NCBI RefSeq assembly: GCF_002286735.1
Contig: NZ_NRTA01000016.1
Span: 1 to 64,000, forward strand
From: Leptolyngbya sp. BC1307
GTDB taxonomy: Bacteria > Cyanobacteriota > Cyanobacteriia > Phormidesmidales > Phormidesmidaceae
Direction: 5' to 3'
DNA length: 64,000 nucleotides
Every line of letters starts with the position of its first letter. Position 1 is the stretch's first letter. A program made the translations under genes and the position numbers. Positions 48,120 to 58,011 of this stretch are shown here, in pieces. The notes below the pieces were generated by a model. That model was not told where the DNA came from and did no database searches. It saw only the letters and a list, made by a program, of their open reading frames with translations.

Positions 48120-48436
48120 TCGGGGTTACTAACGACTTAGCGATGAAGGGAACTAGATAAAAAATTGATGATAGAGAAGATCGTAGGCGATCGCCCAACA
48201 AATCCGGGATCGACGATCACAAGGCAAGTTTTACGAAGCGTTGTGGGTTGCCCCGTCGGCGCGATGCCGTTCAAATAAGTGTAATTGGCTGTTAACTGGC
48301 TTTGTCTAAGATACTCGACGCTGCTCCTACCGGGTTAGCAGGAGCAGTCGTCAGTTCGCGCCAGTTAGCAGGGTTTGCTAGAAATCGCTTAAAAGCGACC
48401 TCCAGATGGGGCAGCGCCATCACTGCACGGTGAGCG

Positions 48437-49132
48437 CTAGGCGGTAGCCAGGCCCTGAGCTGAGAGCTTCATGACTTCACGGCTAGTAAACCCAATATTG
48501 GCCAGGGCTTCGCCGTAGGTGATCATAAAGTCTTCGACGAGGGCGTCTTTTTCCATACCGAGGACGGCGGCGTCGGCTTCTACTTCGTTGAGCATCTTCC
48601 AAACCAGGGGCAGGTTGGCTCTGTTAGCAGCTTCTAGCCCGGCTTTAGCGGTTTCAAAGTTGGCTTTGAGCCATTCTTCGCCGAAGTTGAGGTGCAAGTA
48701 CTCGTCTTTGACGACGTTTTCGGTGATTTTGCGGGCGAAGTCGTCAGCGACGGGGATATAGATGTTGTAGGCCGCGATCGCAAACGTCTCAATAATCAGA
48801 GACTGAATCAGTAGACAGGTGATGATGTCGCCTGCAGCCAATGCCGTTTGAAAATTATCGTGCAGCGGTGCGAAAAACGTCTTGGCAAAAGGCATGTCGG
48901 CAATGACGTTCAGGTTTTTGCCGCAGGCCTGAAACCCTTTCATATGGCGGTTTTCCATCCGAGCCAGCTTAATTAGCTCATCCTTGTGGCCGCTGAGGTG
49001 CTCTGCTAACTTTATGTAGTTGTCGTTAGCTTCCATCTCACCTTCAATCACAATCGCATTGATACGACTGTAGGCGTCTTTGTAGGTTTCACTCTGGAAG
49101 TCCATCACTGGGCTGGCTTCAAGGGTTGGCAT
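48437..49132 (-). CDS. ado: Aldehyde-deformylating oxygenase
   Basis: '[63 protein letters not shown]'. Confidence 0.97.
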   Translation of the reverse strand: MPTLEASPVMDFQSETYKDAYSRINAIVIEGEMEANDNYIKLAEHLSGHKDELIKLARMENRHMKGFQACGKNLNVIADMPFAKTFFAPLHDNFQTALAAGDIITCLLIQSLIIETFAIAAYNIYIPVADDFARKITENVVKDEYLHLNFGEEWLKANFETAKAGLEAANRANLPLVWKMLNEVEADAAVLGMEKDALVEDFMITYGEALANIGFTSREVMKLSAQGLATA

Positions 49133-49423
49133 AACTGTACTGTTCCTAGGTTACGGTAAACTAGCTTGGCTATTAGCAGTCTTGACGACAGCCGGGAGGC
49201 GATCGCTCCAGATGCTTAATAGTTCTTACCAATTTTTCTTTCTTATAGCGTATCAGAATCATCCTGAGAAAGGTGCAGGCGTGCCAGTAAATCAATCGGT
49301 AAGCGTCGTCAACAATAAATAGCTAATCCCGTCTACTTGCGCTGTAGAAAGGCTCGGGTGATCGCGCAGAATATAGTTGATTCGTCAAAATCTTCCTATC
49401 GGCACATTCGTCTAAGGTTTCGT

Positions 49424-50551
49424 CTAAGATTCTTGGCTGGCGGATTCATCTTGCGGTTTATCGAGCATTCCATCGGGCAGCATCTGCAGCCGTATTTGCC
49501 GGGCGATCGCACTGTCAGTCGCCCCGAGCTGCACCTCTATGCGCTCACTGCACAGGGGGCCAAGCGCCGCCAGCAAAGCGCGCAGGTGAGGCGTACTCTC
49601 CCCACTGTCTACATATACCCGGTCAGAGAGCTTATTCATTCGCTTCCAGGCAGTATAGAGCTTGACAGCAGCCTGCTCCAGCTGAGCGGCCTGATTGACC
49701 AGATCGGCGGCTGAATTGAGGCAGCCCGTACGCAGGGCTTCGTCTAGCGCCAGCTCCAAATTGATTTTTTCAGGGTCGAGAGCCTGCACCTGCCCGGCGG
49801 CAGCGATGTAGCGCGAGAGGTATTTGGCCTCAGCGGTAACCTGCTTGAGCGTGTCGATGTCTGGATTTTCATCAACCTCGTTGCGCAGCGTCTGCTGATG
49901 AGTGGCGGGGAGCTTTTCCATCTCCCGTACCAGCGGCGTCAGGTAGCGGGTTGGAATGCTGTTATCAGCGGCTTTCTCCCGAACTGACTGAGGAATCAGG
50001 TCAGAATTCATCGCCGTCCAATCGTCGGATAGGTTTCTGACCTCTTTGCGGGTAATCTGATCGCCCCGGCGAGCGGCGTCGCTAATGATCTGCTTCACCT
50101 CGGGCGAGGCTTGAGCAGTCTCCATAAAGGCGCGCTTGCTGAAGCGGTTAACGTCTTTAGTTTCGATCAGGCCATCTTCAAACATTTGATCGGCGCTGTT
50201 AGCCAGATCCATCAGCACGTAAGCCTGGCTCTTACTCACGTCTTTATCTTTGAGCCAGTTGAGAAAGCCCGCGCCGCTGCGACTGCCTTTGCCTTTACCA
50301 TTGTCGTCGGCGTTGCCATTCGTCTGATTAGCCGCACTGCCGCGCTTTTCGCGATCGCGCACCACCCGCAAAATCCGCCCGCGCCAGATATCAGTTTGCA
50401 AATCAAAGCGATCGCACACCTGCCAGGCCACCTCTATCTGCTGATGAAATTCATAGTCAGAGAGGCTGCTTTCAACTTCGGGCACCGAGACCTCTAGCTC
50501 GACCGTTTGGTCTGACCCAGAAATATCCGCAGTGAACTGCTTAGCTGTCAT
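49424..50551 (-). CDS. Conserved-looking hypothetical protein, possibly DNA-binding
   Basis: 375 aa; contains 'FLNWLKDKDVSKSQAYVLMDLANSADQM' and 'RGDQITRKEVRNLSDDW'; family not recognised. Confidence 0.7.
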   Translation of the reverse strand: MTAKQFTADISGSDQTVELEVSVPEVESSLSDYEFHQQIEVAWQVCDRFDLQTDIWRGRILRVVRDREKRGSAANQTNGNADDNGKGKGSRSGAGFLNWLKDKDVSKSQAYVLMDLANSADQMFEDGLIETKDVNRFSKRAFMETAQASPEVKQIISDAARRGDQITRKEVRNLSDDWTAMNSDLIPQSVREKAADNSIPTRYLTPLVREMEKLPATHQQTLRNEVDENPDIDTLKQVTAEAKYLSRYIAAAGQVQALDPEKINLELALDEALRTGCLNSAADLVNQAAQLEQAAVKLYTAWKRMNKLSDRVYVDSGESTPHLRALLAALGPLCSERIEVQLGATDSAIARQIRLQMLPDGMLDKPQDESASQES

Positions 50552-50625
50552 CTAAAACCTGGCGACAAGGGGCCGAATTATTATGCCACAGCCCCTTTCC
50601 CCTTTCCCCTTCCCTTGCCTGCCGC

Positions 50626-51129
50626 TCAAGACGACCCAGCCAGCATAAACAGACGAGTTAACACCCACACCGACAGCGTCGCCGCTCCCAAAATCAGCGC
50701 CAGCAGCCCCACCACTATCACAATCGCAAATAGCCGGTCAGCAGCGCGGCTCGGCGTCGGGTCAGCAAGGTGCTTTTCTAGCAGCGCCACATTTTGGCTA
50801 TTGGCCTTCCAGGTAACATCAAAAAAATCGCCAATGATCGGAATCGTGCCCGTCAGGGTGTCGAGCAAAATATTAAACCCCATCCGCCCTAGCGTCGCGG
50901 CGGGCAGGCCCATTTTGGCCGCTTCAAACACAATGTATACGCTCATCAACCCGGTGACGATATCGCCGCCGCCTGGCAAGATGCCCAAAATCGGGTCAAG
51001 GCCAATGCGAAAGTCAGATCCGGGAATAGCGATCGCATTGTCTAGCAAATGGCTAATTTGTCGCAGGCGTTTGAGCGAAGCCGAGGGCATAGGCGAAGAA
51101 ACACGAGGCACTGCTGAAGGGCGAGGCAT
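50626..51129 (-). CDS. DUF4112 domain-containing membrane protein
   Basis: 'LLDNAIAIPGSDFRIGLDPILGILPGGGDIVTGLMSVYIVFEAAKMGLPAATLGRMGFNILLDTLTGTIPIIGDFFDVTWKANSQNVALLEKHL'. Confidence 0.9.
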   Translation of the reverse strand: MPRPSAVPRVSSPMPSASLKRLRQISHLLDNAIAIPGSDFRIGLDPILGILPGGGDIVTGLMSVYIVFEAAKMGLPAATLGRMGFNILLDTLTGTIPIIGDFFDVTWKANSQNVALLEKHLADPTPSRAADRLFAIVIVVGLLALILGAATLSVWVLTRLFMLAGSS

Positions 51130-51262
51130 AGGGCGTCAGGGCTAACTACAAAGATCTTAAACGATGGTCGGTCGCTGTTTTGATACGCTGTTTGATAAGG
51201 GGCCAACTGTATTCTTTGCCACCTTTTTGTGGGGCCTTTGAATCTATACCTTTAGAAACGTC

Positions 51263-51496
51263 ATGGTAGAACCGACCACGCAGACCTGTCCGATTTGTAG
51301 CGTAAAAATTATCACAGGGGCCGCTGGGGGCGATCGCGTAATCTTTTCCGCTGGGCCTCAGGGCAGCCGGTCTAAGCTCTGGGCCAGAGTCTGTCAGTTC
51401 AACCAAAAGCCAGGATGCATCAACGAGCAGAGTAAAAGCGCAGCGATCAGTGCTGACGACTATTACAAGCCCGATATGCCTAGTAGTGACGCCTGA
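51263..51496 (+). CDS. Small Cys-containing (zinc-ribbon-like) hypothetical protein
   Basis: 77 aa with 'CPIC' and spaced Cys residues 'RVCQFNQKPGC'. Confidence 0.45.
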   Translation: MVEPTTQTCPICSVKIITGAAGGDRVIFSAGPQGSRSKLWARVCQFNQKPGCINEQSKSAAISADDYYKPDMPSSDA

Positions 51497-51606
51497 TTGT
51501 GAGGTAGGGCATAATACGGACGACATCGGCACGTTTGCATGACGCTATTGGTAACCGTCTACATCTGCAACTTTTTTTCGTCTCACCTTATCTAAATACC
51601 GATTCT

Positions 51607-52038
51607 ATGAAACCCGTTAGATTTTTATCACTCCTGGTTCCCGCTACGTTGCTCACCCTGGGCCTGAGTGCTGGCAATGCCGCTGCTCAGCTCTACAACC
51701 CGATGCCATTAGGGTCTGACGAGGTCAATGACTCGCTCTCCGCAGAAGATATCCCCACTGGCTTCGGCGGCTTTGCCAAAGACTACGTCGTCAATCTCGA
51801 AGCGGGCGACCAGATCACTATCGATGCCATCTCTAACGAATTTGACACCCTGGTGACGCTGATGGATGCCAACGGCGTCACCGTCAGCGAAAATGACGAC
51901 GGCCCTGACGGCAGCACCAACTCTCTGCTGTTTGCCCGCATCAGCGAATCTGGCAAATACACCGTGCGCGTTCGGTCTTACGCTGGCGAAGGCGCGGGTC
52001 CCTTTTCCCTCAAGCTAGCTCGCCTGCGCCCCATCTAA
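51607..52038 (+). CDS. Exported PPC-domain protein
   Basis: Signal peptide MKPVRFLSLLVPATLLTLGLSAGNAAA; 'YVVNLEAGDQITIDAISNEFDTLVTLMDANGVTVSENDDGPDGSTNSLLFARISESGKYTVRVRSY'. Confidence 0.85.
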   Translation: MKPVRFLSLLVPATLLTLGLSAGNAAAQLYNPMPLGSDEVNDSLSAEDIPTGFGGFAKDYVVNLEAGDQITIDAISNEFDTLVTLMDANGVTVSENDDGPDGSTNSLLFARISESGKYTVRVRSYAGEGAGPFSLKLARLRPI

Positions 52039-52260
52039 GTGCTTTGGGTCGAGACCCGCCGCTGTTGCCGAGGGTGTCGCATCGGATTTGGCGCTAAGGC
52101 ACCGCCGAATTCACCCTCGAAAAAAGTTTCTTGCAGGCGTCCCCCTATTTTGCTACTTTGGTTAAGCGCAAAAAGCGCACCAACCGCTGCCTACTAGAGA
52201 ATTAACCGTCTGCTTGCTTGAGCAGGATGAAAATTTCAGGGGTAGTTTTTGATTAGGTAA

Positions 52261-52333
52261 GCCGGGATAGCTCAGCTGGTAGAGCAGTGGACTGAAAATC
52301 CTCGTGTCGGCGGTTCAAGTCCGCCTCCTGGCA
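52261..52333 (+). tRNA. trnF: tRNA-Phe (anticodon GAA)
   Basis: GCCGGGATAGCTCAGCTGGTAGAGCAGTGGACTGAAAATCCTCGTGTCGGCGGTTCAAGTCCGCCTCCTGGCA. Confidence 0.97.
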
Positions 52334-52522
52334 TTTGTATAGCAAAAAAAAGCGTATAGCTCAAAGAGAAGACCCTGGACCGATAAGGTTTAGGGCTTTG
52401 TTTTAGCGTCAACCTGCTGAGCTACAGTCAAGTCGGCATATGAGACAAAATTTTGCGGAAGCGATCAAGTACTGACGCAGAGCATACGAGTTGGATATGA
52501 GAAGCTGCAAACCCAGGAAGAA

Positions 52523-53035
52523 TTGATTTGGTATGCCGAGTGGATGGCGCACACCGATGAAGCCGCTTTCAACGAGGTGATTGTCAATGCCTTAGGGACG
52601 ATTGAAGCCGCCGCTCAAAGCGAGGTATTGTGGGCACCAGATGTTTTTTACACCCCCGAGTCGGTGACCACGGATGGCTGGCGACCCGTCCAAAATGCTT
52701 GGCAAACCCTCGTTGCAGGGATTGATTTAATCGAATGCAATCTGCACGGTCGTAAACGGGTCACGGCCACCCTCAAAGACTTCGCCCAAGCGCAATTTTT
52801 AGATGAAAAACTGCTCTCCTTTGGTCAGTTTCGCAAGCCTGACAGCATTGACCCGATGCTCAATGCTTGGGCTATCGTCAACAACCTCAGAGCCTTTCTG
52901 CCGGATGCGAAGAAAGCAGGCCAGTCGTTAGCCCAATTCTTTGGCGCTCAGTTGCATGGCTTGCCTTGGATGGAAGCGCTCAATCTCTCTACCGTTGGCG
53001 CTTTAGACAGACTCCTACAACCTGAAAAATCGTAG
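52523..53035 (+). other. ORF immediately downstream of tRNA-Phe, possibly a mobile-element remnant
   Basis: Reading frame continues upstream of the ATG (QVLTQSIRVGYEKLQTQEELIWYAEW) with no convincing start; 'GRKRVTATLKDF...IVNNLRAFLPDAKKAGQSLAQFFGAQLHGLPWMEAL'; family not recognised. Confidence 0.35.
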
Positions 53036-53192
53036 GCACCAATTCTAGATCTATCTGGCCTTGAAAGTTGCTGTAACCCCTTAGTTTCGTTTTGCCGAAG
53101 CCTTTTATTCAAAGATAGCGGCCTTAGTGGTGCAGAAAACGGCATCTGATCCGTTTAAGCAGTAGTGCCTAGCGAGCAGTCATGCTCTGGCC

Positions 53193-54773
53193 TTACTGAC
53201 CTTTGGGCGTGACTAAAAACACATCAGTCGGCGCGTTAACAGAATTGGGAAAGGTCTGATTTTCTAAAACGTTAAACTGTTGATAAATGCTGTCGTGAAT
53301 TTTTTTTCTGCCGGTAGGTGAGGACTCTAATACGACCAGCCAATAGCGAGAAGAATCCGGTGGCAGCTGCTGAAACATATCTTGAATGAAAGAGTCTCTA
53401 GATTGAGCCGCTTCGGGCTGAGGCAGGGGCTCTCGCTGGAGGTCATAGAAGTCAGCGCTGCCCTGGTAATAGCGGGGAACTGTCAGCTGCGGCTCCCACT
53501 GCCAGCCGTAAAACCCGATGGCATCTCCGGGTTGCTCGTTGCTGCGAATAAACTCGGCAACGCCGCGCCAGTCATCGTGATAGAGGGTGGTGTAGTAGTG
53601 ATACAAGCCGCCGCTGACAGCGACTGCGTAGGCGATCGCTACCGCAAAAGCGATCGCCCGATAGCGCCGCCAAATCTCTATCATCCCCACCGACAGCAAA
53701 ATAAAAATATAGGGAACGGCTAGCATCAAATAGCGCGCTCGCCAAATGGAGGCGGATGCCAGAGAGACAAAGATGATCGCTGCGGTGGGTAAAAAAGCCC
53801 AAGCGGCTATCCACCATAGTTCGGGCCGGTGCCGTCGTAGCGCAGGGGGTGTTCGCACGAGCTGAAAGACACCGAGCCCTAAAACGGCTGCGACGACACC
53901 AGTAAACCCTGTATAGAAAAGTGTAACTACTCGGTCCCATTCCCAATTTGAGAGATTCAGCGTCGCGCCTCGTAACGTCATAAGATCGCTTATGGGCCAG
54001 AAAACCGTTATCCCCGACAGCATCGCCAGCGCTTCAACTAAATCAAGATCGGGCTGATAGATAACCCACCCGCCCATAAATCGGGGCGCTGCCTCGCTGA
54101 GCACTTGGGCAAACGGAATCCACAGAACCCCGACCAGCGCTAGCCCGATCCCGAAGGCAACCATGACTTTACGGTTGCGGCGAAATCTCCAGAACAGCAG
54201 CAGGATATCGGGTAGCAGCAGCAGCACGTTTAAGGGCGTGCTCATCACCGCTAGTAGCCGGGTGACCAGCCAGCCGATGACGCTAAGCGGGCGAACGCTT
54301 CTAGGATTTTGCAAGACCTGAGCCAAAATCAGCGTTCCCCACAGTCCTAAAAAGGTGCTGAGAGCGTACATGCGGATCTCTTGGGCATAGCCGACAAAGA
54401 GAGGCGATAACGTCATCAGCAATGCCGCCATCAGCCCGATTGCCGCCGATGAGAGCAGACGACGACTCAGCTGGTAGACCAGGACAATGCTACCCAGACT
54501 GAAGGGAATCGAGAGCGATCGCAGCCAGGCATCGCTGCTGCCAAACTGCATCCAAACGTGCAGCAGGGCGTAATACAGGGGGCGCGTCCCGAGATCTAAA
54601 CTTTCAGCATCGAGAATACTGAAGTGCTCATCGATCCAGATGCTTTCTGTGCCTAGCTGATAAAAGCGTAGTGCCGTTGCCACCAGCATCATAACCGTCA
54701 GCAAAACTCGCTGCTGCCGGGGTGAAATGGGGTGCCGTTCGGCTTTGTCCACCTGCAGTTGTTTTGCCGTCAT
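53193..54773 (-). CDS. GT39/ArnT-like membrane glycosyltransferase
   Basis: 'QLGTESIWIDEHFSILDA', multiple TM helices, 'AALLMTLSPLFVGYAQEIRMYALSTFLGL'. Confidence 0.88.
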   Translation of the reverse strand: MTAKQLQVDKAERHPISPRQQRVLLTVMMLVATALRFYQLGTESIWIDEHFSILDAESLDLGTRPLYYALLHVWMQFGSSDAWLRSLSIPFSLGSIVLVYQLSRRLLSSAAIGLMAALLMTLSPLFVGYAQEIRMYALSTFLGLWGTLILAQVLQNPRSVRPLSVIGWLVTRLLAVMSTPLNVLLLLPDILLLFWRFRRNRKVMVAFGIGLALVGVLWIPFAQVLSEAAPRFMGGWVIYQPDLDLVEALAMLSGITVFWPISDLMTLRGATLNLSNWEWDRVVTLFYTGFTGVVAAVLGLGVFQLVRTPPALRRHRPELWWIAAWAFLPTAAIIFVSLASASIWRARYLMLAVPYIFILLSVGMIEIWRRYRAIAFAVAIAYAVAVSGGLYHYYTTLYHDDWRGVAEFIRSNEQPGDAIGFYGWQWEPQLTVPRYYQGSADFYDLQREPLPQPEAAQSRDSFIQDMFQQLPPDSSRYWLVVLESSPTGRKKIHDSIYQQFNVLENQTFPNSVNAPTDVFLVTPKGQ

Positions 54774-54788
54774 AATTGTGTGACCCCA

Positions 54789-56228
54789 TTATCCTAATTC
54801 ACTTGTCGAACAAACTAGATCTTCTATATCAGTAGCCGCAGTTGGGAGATCCAGGCTAAGCACTTCGCAGCCTGAGGCGGTGAGCAAAATGTCGTCTTCT
54901 ATACGGATGCCGCGCACATCAGCAAACTGCTCCAGACGCTCCCAGTTGACCATGTGGGCGTAGCGATCGCGATTTTGTGGATCGTTTAAGATAGCGGGCA
55001 CCTGATAAAAGCCCGGCTCAATGGTGACTGCCATGCCTGCTGCTAGCGGTCGGTTGAGCCGGAGAAAGGCCAGGCCAAAGCGATCACTCCGCTGCCGCCC
55101 CTCAGCGTAGCCTGCTAAGTCACCCAAATCCTCCATATCGTGTACGTCTAGCCCCATTAGATGCCCCACGCCATGCGGGAAAAACAGCGCATGAGCATCT
55201 TCAGCCACTAGGTCTTCGGGCTGGCCGCTGAGAATGCCTAAATCGACCAGCCCAGCGGCAATCGTCAGGCAGGCAAGCTGGTGAATATCGGCGTATTCTG
55301 CGCCGGGCTGAGCGGCTTCAATGCAGCGGTCATGGGCAGCCAGCACAATGTCGTACAGGTCGCGCTGCGTGGCAGAAAAAGTACCGCTAACTGGCCAGGT
55401 GCGTGTAATATCTGAGGCCCAGCCATCGGCTGTCTCTGCGCCCACGTCGGCCAGTAGTAAATCGCCCGGTGAGAGCAGATTGTGATAGTGGTGATTGTGC
55501 AGCACTTCTCCGGCAACGGTGACAATGCTGCCGTACGCGCAAGCCATGTCGTGACTGATGATCACAGCTTCCATCGCGGCCCGCACCTGGGCTTCAGTCT
55601 TGGCTGCGGGGGTGTTGGCTATGCCTGCTTTGTGCGCGGCGACGGTGACGGCGATCGCCTGACGGATAGCCGCGATCGCCCCTTCGTCTTGAATCATGCG
55701 CAGCTGCACGATTGCCTTTTGTAAAACCTGGTTGCTCTGGGGCTGGTGGCGAGGTAGCACAATGCCTCGCTGCAACATGGCCTGCTCTAGCATCTGGATG
55801 GTCTCGTCTTTTTCGCCTAAGGTCGCAGTCCCTACGGCCAAATCAGCCAGATCGCTCAGGGGCCGGGCCTCGGTCGCACCCATTTGCTGGGCAATGTCGG
55901 CGCGGCTAGGGCTAGGGCCGTGCCAGAGAGCGTCGTCTAAAGTGGCGTCGTCCATAAATAAGATCAGCTGCTCGCCCTCAATGCGAATGGCCGCGTTTTC
56001 GAGGGGGAGGCCCGCAAAGTAAAGGAAATGGCTGCTGGCTCTGTACGGATAGAGGTTGGCAGCAAAGTTGCGCGGCTTGGCCATGCCTGACCATAGCAGC
56101 ACCGGGAAGCTGATAGTTTCAGCTAGGCGCTGACGGCGCGATCGCAATACATTGGCCAGTGCGGGTGCTGACGACAGGTTGCGGGTCGTCGGATAGGTAG
56201 GGGCAGTTTGCATAAGACTATTCGTCAA
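54789..56228 (-). CDS. Xaa-Pro aminopeptidase (aminopeptidase P family, M24)
   Basis: 'LLLADVGAETADGWASDITRTWPVSG', 'FFPHGVGHLMGLDVHD', 'GMAVTIEPGFYQ'. Confidence 0.94.
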   Translation of the reverse strand: MTNSLMQTAPTYPTTRNLSSAPALANVLRSRRQRLAETISFPVLLWSGMAKPRNFAANLYPYRASSHFLYFAGLPLENAAIRIEGEQLILFMDDATLDDALWHGPSPSRADIAQQMGATEARPLSDLADLAVGTATLGEKDETIQMLEQAMLQRGIVLPRHQPQSNQVLQKAIVQLRMIQDEGAIAAIRQAIAVTVAAHKAGIANTPAAKTEAQVRAAMEAVIISHDMACAYGSIVTVAGEVLHNHHYHNLLSPGDLLLADVGAETADGWASDITRTWPVSGTFSATQRDLYDIVLAAHDRCIEAAQPGAEYADIHQLACLTIAAGLVDLGILSGQPEDLVAEDAHALFFPHGVGHLMGLDVHDMEDLGDLAGYAEGRQRSDRFGLAFLRLNRPLAAGMAVTIEPGFYQVPAILNDPQNRDRYAHMVNWERLEQFADVRGIRIEDDILLTASGCEVLSLDLPTAATDIEDLVCSTSELG

Positions 56229-56276
56229 GAGGGGGTGAGTGGGGCCTACTCAAATGGGCTTTAAGCCTGGCTTCAA

Positions 56277-56385
56277 TATATAGCGTTGGTCACTTGGCTT
56301 GAATACAGCAACGCAGGCAAAACCTCTGCATAACAACAGGCCAGGTGACTCGCGTTACCCGAATGCATCCGGGTAACGCTATATT
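56277..56385. repeat. MITE-like 109-bp element, copy B
   Basis: 5 differences over 109 bp from 31469-31577 in the same orientation. Confidence 0.88.
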
Positions 56386-56480
56386 GACTCGGCACGAACA
56401 AAGAAAGATAAGATCTAGCTTGAGGCACCAGGTCGCTTTCGGGGGCCGTGCCGTGACCTTTGGCGCTATGTTTTACCATT

Positions 56481-57719
56481 ATGTTTTCTGCGGCTGAGGC
56501 TGAGCAATTAATCTTGACGTTGGTACAGCCGACTGACACCGTCGAAACGATCAATCTGGCAAACGTATCTAGCTGTCTGGGCCGCGTGTTAGCTGAGCCC
56601 GTCACCAGTGCCCTAGACTTTCCCCACTGGGACAATTCGGCGATGGATGGTTACGCGGTGCGAGCGAGCGATGTGCAGCGATCGCCCGTCACCCTGCAAA
56701 TCGTCGAAGAAATCCCGGCGGGCAAGCTGCCGCAAAAGTCCATCGAGCCGGGCCAGGCAGCGCGGATTTTGACCGGGGCGATGATGCCAGCCGGGGCCGA
56801 TACGGTGGTGATGCAGGAGGAGACTGAGCAGCAGGGCGATCGCGTCACTATTTTACAGACGGCGCAGTCTGGGTCTGCTGCTGGGTCTTTTGTTCGGCAG
56901 CGCGGCAGCTTTTATCGGGCAGGGGGCGAGCTGCTTAGGGCCGGTCAGGTGATTTCTCCTGCCGAAATTGCGCTCCTCGCGGCTGCCCAGCAGACGCAGG
57001 TGCAAGTTTACCAGCGGCCTCGGGTGGCCATTATCTCAACGGGCAGCGAGCTAGTGCGGCCCGATCAGTCTCTACAGCCGGGGCAAATTGTCGATTCTAA
57101 TCAGTACGCGCTAACGGCGCTGGTCGCTCAAACCGGCGCTATACCGGTGCCGCTCGGCATTATCAGTGATCAGCGGAGCGCGGTAAAAGAGGCAATCACC
57201 GCTGCCATGAGTCAGGCCGACCTGGTGATTTCCTCAGGCGGTGTATCGGTGGGTGACTATGACTATGTCGATCAGGTGTTGGCCGATTTGGGGGCGACCT
57301 TACACATTCGCGCGGTGGCGGTAAAGCCAGGCAAGCCACTGACGGTGGCCACCCTCGCCGTTGCGAATCGCCATCAGCTCTACTTTGGCTTACCTGGCAA
57401 CCCGGCTTCGGCGATGGTAGGGTTTTGGCGCTTTGTGGCACCTGCGATCGCTAAACTATCGGGGCAGCCAGGACCGTGGTCACCAGACTTCGTCTGGGCT
57501 ACCGCAACGACTGAGCTACGAGCCGGCGGGCAGCGGGAAACCTACCTTTGGGGTCAGCTAGTGGCGGGTGCTACCGGCTACGAATTTGGCCAGTCAGCGG
57601 GTAGTCACAGCTCTGGCAACCTGGTCAACCTGGCGAATACCACCGGACTGGGCGTCGTGCCTCAAGGCGATCACCAAATTGCTATCGGTCAGTCGGTGCG
57701 GGTGCTGAAGGTTGGGTAG
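56481..57719 (+). CDS. moeA: Molybdopterin molybdotransferase
   Basis: 'DFPHWDNSAMDGYAVRASDV', 'GQAARILTGAMMPAGADTVVMQE', 'VISSGGVSVGDYDYV', 'YFGLPGNPASAMVGFWRF'; start likely at 56481. Confidence 0.95.
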   Translation: MFSAAEAEQLILTLVQPTDTVETINLANVSSCLGRVLAEPVTSALDFPHWDNSAMDGYAVRASDVQRSPVTLQIVEEIPAGKLPQKSIEPGQAARILTGAMMPAGADTVVMQEETEQQGDRVTILQTAQSGSAAGSFVRQRGSFYRAGGELLRAGQVISPAEIALLAAAQQTQVQVYQRPRVAIISTGSELVRPDQSLQPGQIVDSNQYALTALVAQTGAIPVPLGIISDQRSAVKEAITAAMSQADLVISSGGVSVGDYDYVDQVLADLGATLHIRAVAVKPGKPLTVATLAVANRHQLYFGLPGNPASAMVGFWRFVAPAIAKLSGQPGPWSPDFVWATATTELRAGGQRETYLWGQLVAGATGYEFGQSAGSHSSGNLVNLANTTGLGVVPQGDHQIAIGQSVRVLKVG

Positions 57720-57731
57720 CCTAAGCCACAT

Positions 57732-57782
57732 CTACGAATCTAGAATGGCTACGAATCTAGAATGGCTACGAATCTAGAATGG
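57732..57782. repeat. 3 x 17-bp tandem repeat downstream of moeA
   Basis: ctacgaatctagaatgg x3. Confidence 0.97.
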
Positions 57783-58011
57783 GAATAGACGACTCGGGAT
57801 AGCTCAATCAAGAAAAGATGTTGTCAGCTTTGCTAAATGGGGTAGCCTGCAATGGCAATCATCGCTCACCCGGCGCTATCTGCCGCTGGCCTCGAACCAT
57901 TGTTACAGTCCCGTTGTTACAATTGGGTGACATCGCTTGGGCCAGCCGCTACCAGCTGACGTGAGCAACTTCCCTAAAAAGTTTTGAAGATGCGCGACCG
58001 CTAGGACAGCT

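Noticed and set aside
51146-51532. 128-aa minus ORF
   Set aside because: No domain recognised; overlaps a more plausible Cys-containing plus ORF and intergenic sequence.
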